Shown here piece by piece: positions 1 to 9,703 of a stretch of DNA of 64,000 nt (positions are counted from its first letter, which is position 1; every line of letters starts with the position of its first letter). Origin of the DNA: Nitrosopumilus sp. (lineage in GTDB: Archaea > Thermoproteota > Nitrososphaeria > Nitrososphaerales > Nitrosopumilaceae); assembly GCF_025698945.1 (NCBI RefSeq), contig NZ_JAILWM010000001.1, positions 186,001 through 250,000 of the forward strand, given 5' to 3'. The translations under genes and the position numbers were made by a program. The notes under the pieces are model-generated. The model saw only the letters and a list, made by a program, of their open reading frames with translations, ran no database searches and was not told the DNA's origin.

Positions 1-45
1 ACGTTCTGCTTATATCTATTTTTGATTTACTCTCATTGAATAAAA

Positions 46-261
46 TTGCCTGATGAATCATGTCGAAAGTGTGGTGGAAAAATAAGAGAGAATACAAAAT
101 GTTCTCATTGCATGCAACCTAACAGCATGATTTGTTTGTCTTGTGCACATTGCACAATTGAGCAATTTCATTCCATTTGCAAGTATAAATCGACCAACCA
201 AACCAACGCTGTGCCAAAAGTCAAGTCTGGTAACTACCGCATGGTAGTTGCCATGGCTTGA
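46..261 (+). CDS. Small zinc-ribbon protein (hypothetical)
   Basis: A 71-residue protein with a TTG start. It has CxxC pairs (CRKCGG near residues 6-9, CSHC near 19-22, CLSCAHC near 30-35) that could bind one or two zinc ions. There is no signal peptide or membrane segment, so it is probably cytoplasmic. I do not recognise a specific function. The basis for calling it a gene is the Cys pattern and intact frame; the start codon is the weak point. Confidence 0.5.
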   Translation: MPDESCRKCGGKIRENTKCSHCMQPNSMICLSCAHCTIEQFHSICKYKSTNQTNAVPKVKSGNYRMVVAMA

Positions 262-336
262 TTTTTATAAAAAAAGAGCAGTTAGGTATCTTAGCTGCCT
301 AAATTTTATTAAAGATGAACAGGGGCTTTGATCTTT

Positions 337-3291
337 ATGGGGAAAATTCCGCTAGTTTTTAGCCTGATCTTTCTCCTGTTTATGCCTGTTTATGCTTCTG
401 CTCAAAGTTCTGATAGAATTACAATTCTTGATAATTTTGGTACTTATGATAATGGTGAACCCTTATTCCTTTTTGGAAAAGTCGCTAAAGTCTCAGATGA
501 TGCATTTCTGATAATGCAAATAATAAATCCCCAAGGTGATATGTGTCAAATTCAACAACTTATCCCATTGCCTGATGGTGATTTTATCACTGATACAATT
601 CCTCTAAAAGGTCGAATTTGTGGAATACCCGGAAATTATGAGATAAAATTATTCTATGGCGATAATTCTAAAACTACAAATTTTCAAGTCTCCGGTAACT
701 CCTTTACTGAAATTTCTGAAGAACAAAAAATCATTCTAGCAAAGCAGTTGCTAGAAAAACAATCATCAATTATTAATGATGCCTTTGACTTGTCATCTCC
801 TATAACAAACTCTACTGCAAATACTTTGCATGATTTGGAAAAAGAATATGTTGCTTTCTGGGATGAATTTTTCACAGATGAATTAATCTTCGAAATTAAT
901 CCAATAATTAGACCAGCAGTTTCATCTTCATTGGATACAGTTGAGAAATTATTAGAACAGGGTGAAATATCCTTTGATATTGCAAAGTCTATTGATAGAA
1001 CAATCTTTGCTGCAATATTTTATTATGAAATTGATGACAAATCTAAAGCAATTGATTTACTAACTGATGCATTTGTTGATATTAGAAATGTAAATCCAGA
1101 AAAAATTACTCAAAGAACTGCAACATTTGATGAATTAGAAGATACTCTTCTAAACTTGATGACTAAATCTGACACTGTGATGAGCAGACAAGTAAAGACT
1201 GAGGTTGGTTTTATTTTTGCAAGGGGAACTGCGCCTGTTTATGCTGATGAGATTACACAATTAATTGATTTACTTTCAAAGTCTAGATATCTCGATGTAA
1301 TATCAAGAAAGCAAAGTGATCTGTATAGGTTTGTTCAAAGTGATTGGGACTCCCTGAAGAGTTCTATGATGGACAAAGAATCCATTGAGGAATTATTAGA
1401 GTCTCATTCACGTGTATCTAAACTACATTCTGCATCATTGTTATTGCGAGAACTAGATACTGTTGAACGTTTTATTTCATCTAATTCTACTGATAATAGT
1501 GAATTAGCAAACATAATCATGCCTGACTGGCAGGACTTGGAAAATAATTTAGCACTGGCAACATCAGTTGATGATATTCTAGAGGCAGAATCTGAAATCA
1601 ATGTCATGTCTCAAGTCATTGATATTTCTGATAGGATAAACAAAAGCGTAGAAATTTCACAATCTACTGGTGTTAACTCTAGTCTTGTTTCTGATTGGAA
1701 TGAATTACTTGACAGAATAAAGAATGCTAACTCTGTAGATGAGATTTTGGTTATTGTCTCTGAATTTGATAAATCCATGACCGAACTAAGAGAAAAACGT
1801 AACCCATTGATCGTTTTAGAGTATCAATATCAAGCAATGAAGGAAAAAGCTGAACTACAAGCAGATTATCAAAACTTGTATTTGATTGATAATGCACTTC
1901 AAATTCTTGACACTGCTAAACAAATGGAATCTGGCAATCCTTCTATCACTCGAATAGATAGAATTGAAGTATTACTAACGTGGGTAAGTGAGAAAGCACC
2001 ACAAATAAAATTAGATCTTGATTCGTATGATAAAGACGCATTCAAAATACGTGCTAGTGATATTTTACAAAGAGCAAAATCAATTGAGAATCTAGTTGAG
2101 TTAAGCATAACAAAAAATAGATTCTTGCCAAATTATCTAGAGTTTACAGAAACATTTAATGAAAAAATTGACAAAGTTAGAGATCTTGTAATTCAAAATG
2201 AATTAGAAGATGCTGATGATCTTGTTAGGCAATTATTTGATGAATGGACTCAGGTATCTGATGCATATGCAAAGGATCCATATGGTTCTGATGTAGGATA
2301 TACTCCTGATGAAATAAAACGAATCGAATTCCGCAAGAAATTAGATGGATTCTCAAATATGGTATCGACATTTTATAATGCTGAATTTTCAGAACATGTT
2401 GATGAGTATAACAGACTGATTGATGAGGCCTATCGATTAATTGAGATTGCAAATTTTGTTGATGCTGAGGCTAAAATTACACAAATCGGGAAATTTTTGA
2501 GTGAACATCTAGTACTGAGTAATCCCAGCATCATCTATGATATTTCTTTTGCACCTGAGAAAAATATATGGGTAATTTCTGGTGCAACTGAAAAATCTCT
2601 CTTTGATAGGAGGGAGAATCTTTATGTCACTGTTTACAACATGGATGGTTCAAAACATAGTAGTTTAGAATTTACTGATACTAAACAAGGTGACTTTTTT
2701 ACACAGTGGATTGCACCCACAGATCCTGGTCTATATGTTGTAATGTTGCAATACAAAAATTCAAAGGCTACACAAATTGTTCACATTGAGGAAAAATTTG
2801 ATTTCAAATATGATAAAGCAAATTTGAACATGGTTGATTTAGCTCGTGACTTTGAGGAACTTGAATCATTTGCAAAAAGATTTGGCGGTGAAAATATTGA
2901 TGAAAATCCTAGATTCACAGATGTGATAAATGATATTGAAGCAGGATTTGCAAATAGGAATGTCGAAAATGTTAATGATAAACTTGATGAACTAAAATAT
3001 CTAATTGATAGATACCTTCCAATTCGTTCTCGTGTTGGAGTTATTGAAGCAAATTATGATGATGATAAATTGTTATTATCTGGAGCCGTTCAAAAGACCA
3101 TTGCGTTTAGAGAAGATCTATTTGTTGATGTTTTTAATCAAAAAGGTGAACATGTAGAAGAAATTGCACTAAAGGATAATTCTTCTGGATTATTCAATGA
3201 AGTTCTATCTCGTTCATTTGATTCAGGTGTATATGTCGTGCAATTACAATACCATGATGTTGTCGTGACTGACTTTTTTATTGTAAACTAG
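337..3291 (+). CDS. Large secreted protein with three beta-sandwich domains and a helical middle
   Basis: About 984 residues. A signal peptide ends near residue 22 (YASA-Q), so the protein is exported. An Ig-like beta domain follows (about 25-120, LFLFGKVAKV...), then a long acidic alpha-helical, probably coiled-coil region (about 130-725). Two further beta domains have the same layout (about 735-825 with WVISGATEKS...YVVMLQY; about 895-984 with LLLSGAVQKT...YVVQLQY), so the C-terminus is a tandem duplication. I see no C-terminal anchor. I chose the ATG at 337 over an in-frame TTG at 328 because it places the signal peptide at the N-terminus. This looks like a conserved thaumarchaeal surface or extracellular protein; no enzymatic motif is seen. 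Confidence 0.7.
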   Translation: MGKIPLVFSLIFLLFMPVYASAQSSDRITILDNFGTYDNGEPLFLFGKVAKVSDDAFLIMQIINPQGDMCQIQQLIPLPDGDFITDTIPLKGRICGIPGNYEIKLFYGDNSKTTNFQVSGNSFTEISEEQKIILAKQLLEKQSSIINDAFDLSSPITNSTANTLHDLEKEYVAFWDEFFTDELIFEINPIIRPAVSSSLDTVEKLLEQGEISFDIAKSIDRTIFAAIFYYEIDDKSKAIDLLTDAFVDIRNVNPEKITQRTATFDELEDTLLNLMTKSDTVMSRQVKTEVGFIFARGTAPVYADEITQLIDLLSKSRYLDVISRKQSDLYRFVQSDWDSLKSSMMDKESIEELLESHSRVSKLHSASLLLRELDTVERFISSNSTDNSELANIIMPDWQDLENNLALATSVDDILEAESEINVMSQVIDISDRINKSVEISQSTGVNSSLVSDWNELLDRIKNANSVDEILVIVSEFDKSMTELREKRNPLIVLEYQYQAMKEKAELQADYQNLYLIDNALQILDTAKQMESGNPSITRIDRIEVLLTWVSEKAPQIKLDLDSYDKDAFKIRASDILQRAKSIENLVELSITKNRFLPNYLEFTETFNEKIDKVRDLVIQNELEDADDLVRQLFDEWTQVSDAYAKDPYGSDVGYTPDEIKRIEFRKKLDGFSNMVSTFYNAEFSEHVDEYNRLIDEAYRLIEIANFVDAEAKITQIGKFLSEHLVLSNPSIIYDISFAPEKNIWVISGATEKSLFDRRENLYVTVYNMDGSKHSSLEFTDTKQGDFFTQWIAPTDPGLYVVMLQYKNSKATQIVHIEEKFDFKYDKANLNMVDLARDFEELESFAKRFGGENIDENPRFTDVINDIEAGFANRNVENVNDKLDELKYLIDRYLPIRSRVGVIEANYDDDKLLLSGAVQKTIAFREDLFVDVFNQKGEHVEEIALKDNSSGLFNEVLSRSFDSGVYVVQLQYHDVVVTDFFIVN

Positions 3292-3324
3292 TATTTTCTT
3301 AAAATTCTGATTCGTTTAATTATA

Positions 3325-4536
3325 CTACTTTCCTTTCACTAGATTAAACAACTGTCTAACTGCAAGCTTGGGATGATGTGTTGCAAGTTTTAACATGTTT
3401 GATAATCCAAAATCTGCTTTTATAAAATCAAGAAATTCTTCTGGCTTTAGTTCTTTGATTATGTCTAATTCCTTATCCCACTCTTTATCTGATAACCCAA
3501 TCCATCTGTTTTGAACTTTGCCTGCCGAATTTATTTTGGATTCTATCTCTTTTCTCCAATAATCTTCGTATGGATAAAGAGATTTTTCATCTGTGTTGTT
3601 ATTTTTTATTGCTTTTGATGCAACTTTACCTGCGATTCTTCCAAATCTAATTGCATATCTAATTCCTTCTAAAACTAATGGATTTGCTTGTCCTGCAGAA
3701 TCTCCAACCAACATCAAATTGTTAAAAACTGTTTTTCTTGATAGTCCGTCATTTGGTATTAATCCATAATGAAATTCTATTGGCGTGATATCTCCCAGTT
3801 TTTTTATTGGGCCTAATTTTTTCTCAATAATTTCTTTTAGTCTCTGTGTAGGATCTACATTTGATTCTGGTTTTCCAACACCAACCCCAACTCTTACAAC
3901 GTTATTGCCTAGTGGAAATATCCATGCATATCCTGCAGGAGAATATTCTTGTCCCACCATTAACCACCAAGTATCAGAATCTACATTTTCCACCTTGGCT
4001 TCGTATTCCGCACCTGCACCAAATCTTTCCCATTGAGTTGCAAATCCCATAGATTTACAAACAATGGATGGGAATCCACTTGCATCGATTACTACTTTGG
4101 AGTAAAAATCTACTTTTCCTTCAGGTGATGTTCCACTAACTCCTACAATATCTCCTTGATCATTTTTTATTACATCATTGATATTTACCTTGAGAAAAAT
4201 TTCAGTTCCTTCTTTTTTAGCCTGTTCTGCTAACCATCTGTAAGTTTTTCTAACATCTAAAACTGCAGCTCTTGCAATTGAATCATTTATTGTGACTTCA
4301 TTATTCGGTGAACAAAAGGAAAAATTCCTAATTGGATTATAACAATCATCTGGAATGCCAAACTCCTTGATACTCTGAATCCATGTAACGCCACTGGTTC
4401 TTACAGTTTCAGCAATTGAGTTTTCTTTTTCTAATAATGCCACTTTGATTCCACTTTTGGCTGCAGCATATGCTGCTGATGAACCTGCAGGCCCTCCGCC
4501 TACTATTACTAAATCATAATTGTATTTAGCATTCAT
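3325..4536 (-). CDS. Geranylgeranyl reductase family FAD-dependent oxidoreductase
   Basis: A 403-residue flavoprotein. The N-terminal Rossmann motif VIVGGGPAGSSAA (residues 10-22) binds FAD. The second FAD motif (LMLVGDSAGQANPLVLEGI) and the family signature around AGYAWIFPLGNNVVRVGVGV are both present. Members of this family reduce geranylgeranyl chains of archaeal membrane lipids or related isoprenoids. Length is normal for the family. Archaea often carry several paralogues with different substrates, so the assignment to digeranylgeranylglycerophospholipid reduction is not certain. It ends 34 nt from the convergent upstream gene. Confidence 0.8.
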   Translation of the reverse strand: MNAKYNYDLVIVGGGPAGSSAAYAAAKSGIKVALLEKENSIAETVRTSGVTWIQSIKEFGIPDDCYNPIRNFSFCSPNNEVTINDSIARAAVLDVRKTYRWLAEQAKKEGTEIFLKVNINDVIKNDQGDIVGVSGTSPEGKVDFYSKVVIDASGFPSIVCKSMGFATQWERFGAGAEYEAKVENVDSDTWWLMVGQEYSPAGYAWIFPLGNNVVRVGVGVGKPESNVDPTQRLKEIIEKKLGPIKKLGDITPIEFHYGLIPNDGLSRKTVFNNLMLVGDSAGQANPLVLEGIRYAIRFGRIAGKVASKAIKNNNTDEKSLYPYEDYWRKEIESKINSAGKVQNRWIGLSDKEWDKELDIIKELKPEEFLDFIKADFGLSNMLKLATHHPKLAVRQLFNLVKGK

Positions 4537-4587
4537 TTCAATTAAAATGAAAATTATCTAGGATATAATTTTGAGGAAGTGGATTGG

Positions 4588-4797
4588 TTATTTTTTTAAT
4601 ACTGGATTACCTGTTGTATCGTTCTCTCTTTCTGAATCAAATGTTTCCATATGTGCTGGGTCTCTATGCATAAAACTATGTGTTTCTCCTTCTTTTTTCC
4701 TACAAAACTTTGAATGAATTGTTTCCTCTATCTTTAAGGTGACCTCATTTTCATGAAATAGACGTTTTCCGCAGTCTGGACATATAATTTCAGGCAT
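4588..4797 (-). CDS. Small zinc-binding protein (hypothetical)
   Basis: A 69-residue protein with an N-terminal CPDC pair (IICPDCGKRL) and a later H-x(3)-C arrangement (IHSKFC), consistent with a zinc finger. The C-terminal half is polar and probably disordered. I use the ATG at 4797; a TTG 18 nt upstream would add six residues. No function is recognised. Confidence 0.5.
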   Translation of the reverse strand: MPEIICPDCGKRLFHENEVTLKIEETIHSKFCRKKEGETHSFMHRDPAHMETFDSERENDTTGNPVLKK

Positions 4798-4902
4798 AAT
4801 TCCGGTTTGTATCAAATCTATTTAGATGTTTCAAACTAAAAATACGTTATTTTCAAATGAATTAAACCCAAACTTTAGATGTTGAATAATTCATTATTTT
4901 TC

Positions 4903-5028
4903 ATGGATGAATCTGAAGTCTCATCTTTTTTAATCTGGTCTGGAATAACTGCAATCATAATGATTGTCTCAGGAATAACCTACCGTGCATACTTGAGGAA
5001 AAAGAACCATGAGATCTCTTCATCTTGA
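4903..5028 (+). CDS. Small single-pass membrane protein overlapping DUF99 gene
   Basis: A 41-residue reading frame starting MDESEVSSFL and ending in ISSS. It has one hydrophobic helix (about residues 9-26, IWSGITAIIMIVSGITY) followed by a basic RKKN tail, so the expected topology is N-out/C-in. Its last 20 nt overlap the start of the DUF99 gene at 5009, suggesting co-translation. The membrane helix plus basic flank and the ATG start are the support; homologues would settle it. Confidence 0.4.
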   Translation: MDESEVSSFLIWSGITAIIMIVSGITYRAYLRKKNHEISSS

Positions 5029-5590
5029 AAAAAAAGGATTGCGCGGTTTAGTCATTGCTGAAAGTTTTAAAGAAAATTCAAAAAAATCAATTTTTTCAGG
5101 AGTTGTAATGAGAAGGGATTTTTTAATCGATGGATTTGTTTTTGGAAGTTCTACATTAGAAGGTGATGATGCAACGGATGTAATTTTGAAAATGTTCTAT
5201 GATCTCAAAAGATCTGACATTAGCTATGTTTTGATATCTGGATTGATAGTTTCAATGTATAATGTCATTAACATAAAAAAATTAGCAGACACTCTACAAC
5301 TTCCTATTATTGGAATATCTTTTAATGACTCACATGGATTAGAAGATGCAATAAAACACCACTTTCCAAATTCTTATGAATCAAAAATAATTGCTTATAG
5401 AAACCTTGGAAAACGTGAAAAAATTCTTTTAGATAATTCTCATCTGTTGTATGTTAGGAAAGAAGGTTGTACTTTAAATGAAGTTAAACATCTTTTAAAC
5501 AATTTGACATTGTATGGTTCTATACCTGAACCAATTCGTGTATCAAAATTACTTGCAAAAACTTTACTTCAGAAAGGATTATCCTTCTGA
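5009..5590 (+). CDS. DUF99 (endonuclease V-like) family protein
   Basis: A 193-residue archaeal protein of the DUF99/UPF0215 family: an N-terminal GLRGLVIAESF segment, the FSGVVMRRD strand, a central ISGLIVSMYNVINIKKL stretch and a C-terminal PEPIRVSKLLAKTL region. The family has an endonuclease V-like RNase H fold, but its activity is unknown. It overlaps an upstream 41-residue membrane protein frame and converges on the SDR gene with a 12-nt overlap. Confidence 0.75.
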   Translation: MRSLHLEKKGLRGLVIAESFKENSKKSIFSGVVMRRDFLIDGFVFGSSTLEGDDATDVILKMFYDLKRSDISYVLISGLIVSMYNVINIKKLADTLQLPIIGISFNDSHGLEDAIKHHFPNSYESKIIAYRNLGKREKILLDNSHLLYVRKEGCTLNEVKHLLNNLTLYGSIPEPIRVSKLLAKTLLQKGLSF

Positions 5591-6340
5591 AGCTGTTTTA
5601 CCGCCGTCTACATTTAGTATGGTTCCCGTTACCCAATTAGCTTCATCAGAAGCTAAGTAAAGTGCCGCATTTGCTACATCAACAGGCTCTCCTATTCTTG
5701 CAAGAGGTAATCTTTCTTCTAGCACTTTTCTTGCTTGAGGATCATCTAGATATGGTTTGATCATTCCTGAATTAATAATTCCTGGATTAACACAATTGCA
5801 TCTGATATTTTTTCTTGCATATTCAACTGCAATTGATTTTGTAAACATTGAGATTGCAGCTTTGGTTGCTGAATATACTGCCAAGTGAACTCTTGGAATT
5901 GCTCTTTCGCTTGATATTGAACCTATATTTACAATCGCACCATTTTTTACATCAGACATTTTTGTAAGTACTGCTTTTGTCATGTGAAAAACTCCGAATA
6001 GGTTAATATCGATTAATTTCTTTATCTCTGAATCTTGCATATTATGAAAATGGACAGGATCATTAATTGCACCTGCATTATTTACTAGAATATCGATTTT
6101 TCCATATGTGTCCATGATTTGGTTTACTGTTTGTGATACTTGTGATTCATTTGTAAGATCACATGATATTGAAACTGTAGACTCCTCATTTCCTATCTCT
6201 TTTCTGGTTTTCTCTAAAACTTCCAAATTTCTTGCAATGAGAACCACCTTTGCACCTTCTTCAACAAATCTTTTAGCAATTCCTTTTCCAATGTCACTTG
6301 ATGCGCCAGTAACAATAGCTACTTTATCATTTAATCGCAT
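5579..6340 (-). CDS. SDR family NAD(P)-dependent oxidoreductase
   Basis: A 253-residue classical short-chain dehydrogenase. It has the nucleotide motif TGASSDIG (residues 11-18), NNAG, a catalytic Ser in IGSIS, and YSATK with catalytic Tyr and Lys. The second glycine of the canonical TGxxxGxG is Asp here. The C-terminal ILNVDGG is typical of FabG-like enzymes. The substrate cannot be told from sequence. The next gene on the same strand is a hydroxyacid dehydrogenase, suggesting loosely related oxidoreductase functions. Confidence 0.8.
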   Translation of the reverse strand: MRLNDKVAIVTGASSDIGKGIAKRFVEEGAKVVLIARNLEVLEKTRKEIGNEESTVSISCDLTNESQVSQTVNQIMDTYGKIDILVNNAGAINDPVHFHNMQDSEIKKLIDINLFGVFHMTKAVLTKMSDVKNGAIVNIGSISSERAIPRVHLAVYSATKAAISMFTKSIAVEYARKNIRCNCVNPGIINSGMIKPYLDDPQARKVLEERLPLARIGEPVDVANAALYLASDEANWVTGTILNVDGGKTASEG

Positions 6341-6401
6341 ATTTTGATATAATTATCATAGCTTATAGAATTTTTGTTGAATTTCATTCGTAAAATTATT
6401 T

Positions 6402-7277
6402 TTAATTTGTTTTGTTGATTTTTTTGATATATTCAATGATCCCTGTATAATCGATATCTCCAAATCCTTCCTTAATGGCATTCTCGTAAACCTCTTCTGC
6501 ACTTCTTAACATTGGTAATTCAATCCCCAAAGATTTTGCAGTGTTGGTCATAGTTGTGATGTCTTTTTTTAGATTTGATAGAGTAAACGTGGTCTCGTAT
6601 TTTCCCTCAATCATCTTGTAAGCCTTTTTCTCACTCATGCCTGTTTTAAAATAAGTAGAGTTTAGAATTTCAAGGAAAATTCTTGGATCTACATTTGCCT
6701 TTTTCACCAAGGTAATCCCTTCTGCTAATGACAAAGCTAACATGGTGATTTGAAAATTCATTGCAAGTTTTACTGTGTTTGCAACTCCGTTTTCTCCTAG
6801 AAAGAATACCTTATTTGCAATCTTTTCAAATAGATTTCTACATATTTCGAATGATTCTTTATCTCCCGATGCCATCATTACCAAGTCTCCTGAAATTGCA
6901 ACGTTAGGTCCGCCCATCACAGGAATATCTAATTTAGAAACTCCGTGTTTTTTAAAATTATTTGAAATGTCATTAGACTCGTTTGGAGAAATTGTACTCA
7001 TGTCTGCAACAATGGTTTTTTGATTTTTCCCTTCAACAATACCATCTTTTTCAAAAGATACTCTCTTTACTGCATCTGCATCTTTGACAATTGTAATTAC
7101 TATGTCTGAACATTCAGCGACCTCTTTTGGTGTTGATACAACCTTTGCACCTTTTTTTCCAACTTGTAATGTCTTTTCCTTTGTTCTATTGTAAACTGTC
7201 AATTCAAAACCTTCATCAAGTAAATTCAATGCAACTGCATTTCCAAGCATTCCAAGTCCAATTATTCCAACTTTCAT
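6402..7277 (-). CDS. NAD(P)-dependent beta-hydroxyacid dehydrogenase (3-hydroxyisobutyrate dehydrogenase family)
   Basis: A 291-residue enzyme. The N-terminal GIIGLGMLGNAVALNL motif is the Rossmann glycine loop. DIPVMGGP corresponds to the substrate-binding D-x-P-V-x-G-G signature. The catalytic lysine lies in NTVKLAMN. The family oxidises or reduces 3-hydroxyacids or small aldehydes (3-hydroxyisobutyrate, glyoxylate, succinic semialdehyde); the substrate is unresolved. It is in the same direction as the SDR gene and the small protein upstream. Confidence 0.8.
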   Translation of the reverse strand: MKVGIIGLGMLGNAVALNLLDEGFELTVYNRTKEKTLQVGKKGAKVVSTPKEVAECSDIVITIVKDADAVKRVSFEKDGIVEGKNQKTIVADMSTISPNESNDISNNFKKHGVSKLDIPVMGGPNVAISGDLVMMASGDKESFEICRNLFEKIANKVFFLGENGVANTVKLAMNFQITMLALSLAEGITLVKKANVDPRIFLEILNSTYFKTGMSEKKAYKMIEGKYETTFTLSNLKKDITTMTNTAKSLGIELPMLRSAEEVYENAIKEGFGDIDYTGIIEYIKKINKTN

Positions 7278-7306
7278 TACATCATTCCTCTCAAATTGAT
7301 TTTATA

Positions 7307-7690
7307 TTAATGGCGTTCCTCATCTTGAATTTCCCATTGACTACCAAATCTTGAAGATACAAATTCTATTTGCCCAATTGTTTTCTCCCCTCTCTTTACT
7401 TTTGCAAAATCAAATTTTTTCATTCTGAATACTTTTTCTTTTGGTTTGTAACCTCCTTCTATTACTTTAATCTTGAAACGTTTACTTGCTTTGATAATCA
7501 TCTTTCTTGCCATCTGAACATCTCCAATCCATGAGAACATCTCAAAGTCCCCAAAATTTTTTGTAGAAATAGCATAACCATATAGTCTAGCTTCCAATTT
7601 CATGCCTAGTTTTTTTGATTGCTCATTTAGCCATGTGATCACTTCTTCCCCATGCCCCTTTTCAACTCCAAATGTTTCAGAATCCCGCAT
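7307..7690 (-). CDS. Conserved hypothetical protein
   Basis: A 127-residue mixed alpha/beta protein without signal peptide or membrane helix, rich in basic residues (KASKRFKIKVIEGG, KPKEKVFRMKKFDFAKVKRGEK). No catalytic or metal-binding motif is obvious. It is 29 nt upstream of the hydroxyacid dehydrogenase on the same strand and could be cotranscribed. I do not recognise the family. Confidence 0.6.
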   Translation of the reverse strand: MRDSETFGVEKGHGEEVITWLNEQSKKLGMKLEARLYGYAISTKNFGDFEMFSWIGDVQMARKMIIKASKRFKIKVIEGGYKPKEKVFRMKKFDFAKVKRGEKTIGQIEFVSSRFGSQWEIQDEERH

Positions 7691-7769
7691 ATGTCAAAGT
7701 TCACCATTTAACAATAATAATCATTTTCAATTATGTTAGACTAAAATAATGATTTAGTCTCAAAACCTT

Positions 7770-8138
7770 ATGCTCACCATAGATTGCAAAGATGTAACAT
7801 CAATTCAAAATGAATTACTAGTTTATGTCGCTGATCAAGTTGCAGCAATTCCTACGCTGAAACATCATCAATTTACTTTATCTGCATTTGAGGATGATCA
7901 AAAAGTTGATAATACAACAGTGATTTCTGCGATCAAAGAATTTCTTGATTCCATTGGAGAGATTCATAATTTTGCCGTAATTTCAAACAATGATATGATC
8001 ACTATCAAATCTATTTCTGGTAAAATAATTGAAAGAGAATCCACTCCTCAAGATGAGATGTTTTCATGTACTCATTGTGGATTTGTTACAAGATACCAAG
8101 TGGAACTTAATACTCATATGAGAATTCATTATCTTTGA
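7770..8138 (+). CDS. Protein with C-terminal C2H2 zinc finger
   Basis: A 122-residue protein. The N-terminal about 90 residues form an alpha/beta domain of unknown fold (IDCKDVTSIQNELL...FAVISNNDMITIKSI). The C-terminus carries a classical finger: CTHCGFVTRYQVELNTHMRIH, i.e. C-x2-C-x12-H-x3-H. The whole protein resembles the one at 42988-43305 in layout, which suggests paralogues. It may be a nucleic-acid-binding or protein-binding adaptor. Confidence 0.65.
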   Translation: MLTIDCKDVTSIQNELLVYVADQVAAIPTLKHHQFTLSAFEDDQKVDNTTVISAIKEFLDSIGEIHNFAVISNNDMITIKSISGKIIERESTPQDEMFSCTHCGFVTRYQVELNTHMRIHYL

Positions 8139-8208
8139 ACATATACTGATATTTTAAAAAATGAATTTTAGACAGGATCTTTATAAGTACAAGTAATACA
8201 TGTGATTT

Positions 8209-8406
8209 GTGGAAAAATCATCTAAACACAAAGTAACAAAAGTCTATTGTGAAAAATGTAATATTGTCTTAGAATCAAGATCAAAATTTGAAAAGCATCT
8301 TCAAAGCCATTCATCTAACATAACTTGTGAAGTATGTCCTATTGATACTGTCATTTCTAAATTTACAAGTTTGTTTAAACGAAAATCTTCTAGGAATTTG
8401 GAATAA
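8209..8406 (+). CDS. Small C2H2 zinc-finger protein
   Basis: A 65-residue basic protein with a GTG start. It has a finger near the N-terminus: CEKCNIVLESRSKFEKHLQSH (C-x2-C-x12-H-x3-H) and a second Cys pair (ITCEVC) further on. It follows another C2H2 protein by about 70 nt. A DNA- or RNA-binding role is plausible but not demonstrated. Confidence 0.55.
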   Translation: MEKSSKHKVTKVYCEKCNIVLESRSKFEKHLQSHSSNITCEVCPIDTVISKFTSLFKRKSSRNLE

Positions 8407-8437
8407 GTTTTTTTAACTGCTTTTTCAAGTTTTATTA

Positions 8438-9097
8438 TTGAAAAAATTACCTCTAACTATTGGCGTCGTTGTAATTGCAATTATTATTGGTGTGGTTGCC
8501 TCATTGTCAGCCTCTACTGAAACTGTTAATTTGGATATGGGTAGGAGCCATGGAACAATTTCTACTGCAATGGGTTCTCCGATTCTAGGCGATCCTTCAG
8601 CTCCTATTACTATTGTTGAATTTGGAGATTATCAATGCCATCAATGCTATAATTGGTATCATAATACAAAACCTTCAATAACTCGTGATTATATTGAAAC
8701 TGGAAAAGCCAATCTTGTTTTCGTAGATCTTGCATTTTTGGGAAGAGATTCTCCAATTGCAGCTCAAGCTTCTTACTGTGCTGAAGATCAGGGCATGTAT
8801 TGGGATTATCATGATATGTTATACAATTCTCAAGAATCAAAAATTGATAATGGTTGGGCAAACTCTGAACGACTAAAGGCATTTGCATTTAGTCTAGGTC
8901 TTAATATGGATCTGTTTGAGAGTTGTCTGGATTCTGGAAAATATACAAAAAGAGTTCAATATAATATTCAACAAGCAAGGGAACATGGTGTCCAAGGAAC
9001 CCCTGGCTTCTTTATTGTTGGTCCAAATGGACAACAACAGATTGGTGGTGCACAACCATTCTCTGTGTTTAAGCAAATATTGGATCAAATGATCTAA
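8438..9097 (+). CDS. DsbA-like membrane-anchored thiol-disulfide oxidoreductase
   Basis: A 219-residue protein with a TTG start. An uncleaved N-terminal helix (about residues 5-25) anchors it outside the membrane. The thioredoxin fold contains the catalytic pair C67-H-Q-C70 (EFGDYQCHQCY) and the cis-Pro loop in GVQGTPGFFIVG. These are hallmarks of the DsbA/Com1 family, which forms or isomerises disulfides in exported proteins. It abuts the next gene (stop TAA immediately followed by ATG), which encodes a 4-TM protein with a CSC motif, so the two probably work together. The many Cys-rich secreted proteins further along are possible substrates. Confidence 0.85.
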   Translation: MKKLPLTIGVVVIAIIIGVVASLSASTETVNLDMGRSHGTISTAMGSPILGDPSAPITIVEFGDYQCHQCYNWYHNTKPSITRDYIETGKANLVFVDLAFLGRDSPIAAQASYCAEDQGMYWDYHDMLYNSQESKIDNGWANSERLKAFAFSLGLNMDLFESCLDSGKYTKRVQYNIQQAREHGVQGTPGFFIVGPNGQQQIGGAQPFSVFKQILDQMI

Positions 9098-9583
9098 ATG
9101 AATGAAGCAATAAAACTAGTATTTTCTAACATCCAATACCTTGTTTTGGCAATAAGCATTTTTACAATTATGGTTATTGGGCTGCTAATTATTTCAGAAT
9201 ACATCTTTTTAGAACCTTATTTTGTAGGCCACATTCCATCAGGAACTGAATTGGGATTTTTCTTAATTGTTATTCTTTCTGCTCTTTCTTCTTTGGTGAT
9301 TCCAATGAATATATTTAGAATTAATATGCTGAAAAACTCTAAACATAAAATGAGTGGCGGTATATTTGGATCTATTATTGGTGCAGCTGCTGGTGCATGC
9401 AGTTGTGGCCCTATTGGATTTGCAGTTATATCGACTTTTGGCTCTGTCGGTGCCACAGCAACTGCATTTCTAACAAATTATGAAATCCCCATTCGTATTG
9501 TTGCAATAGTTATCTTGACAATTACCTATTTTACCACAATTAAATCCCTCAAGATTGAGTGCAAATTAAATTCTAGTGCCTAG
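9098..9583 (+). CDS. Four-TM membrane protein with CSC motif, likely redox partner of DsbA-like protein
   Basis: A 161-residue integral membrane protein with about four helices (near 12-34, 48-68, 85-115, 125-150). The third helix has GAAAGACSCGPIGF with C101 and C103. It begins at the base after the DsbA-like stop codon, so it is translationally linked. By analogy with DsbB, VKOR or CcdA partners, the vicinal Cys could exchange electrons with the DsbA-like domain, but the sequence resembles none of these families clearly. Function is inferred from context. Confidence 0.6.
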   Translation: MNEAIKLVFSNIQYLVLAISIFTIMVIGLLIISEYIFLEPYFVGHIPSGTELGFFLIVILSALSSLVIPMNIFRINMLKNSKHKMSGGIFGSIIGAAAGACSCGPIGFAVISTFGSVGATATAFLTNYEIPIRIVAIVILTITYFTTIKSLKIECKLNSSA

Positions 9584-9703
9584 GCAGAGAATCTTACTTT
9601 TTTAGGAATAAATTAGAAAAATTTGCTATAATTTTTAGATCTTTGCAAAAATTGATCTCTTTCAAAATTTTATTAATGAGAATTTGTAACTAAAAGTGAT
9701 TAA

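Noticed and set aside
3785-4052. Plus-strand ORFs opposite the geranylgeranyl reductase gene
   Set aside because: Antisense shadows of a strongly supported gene.
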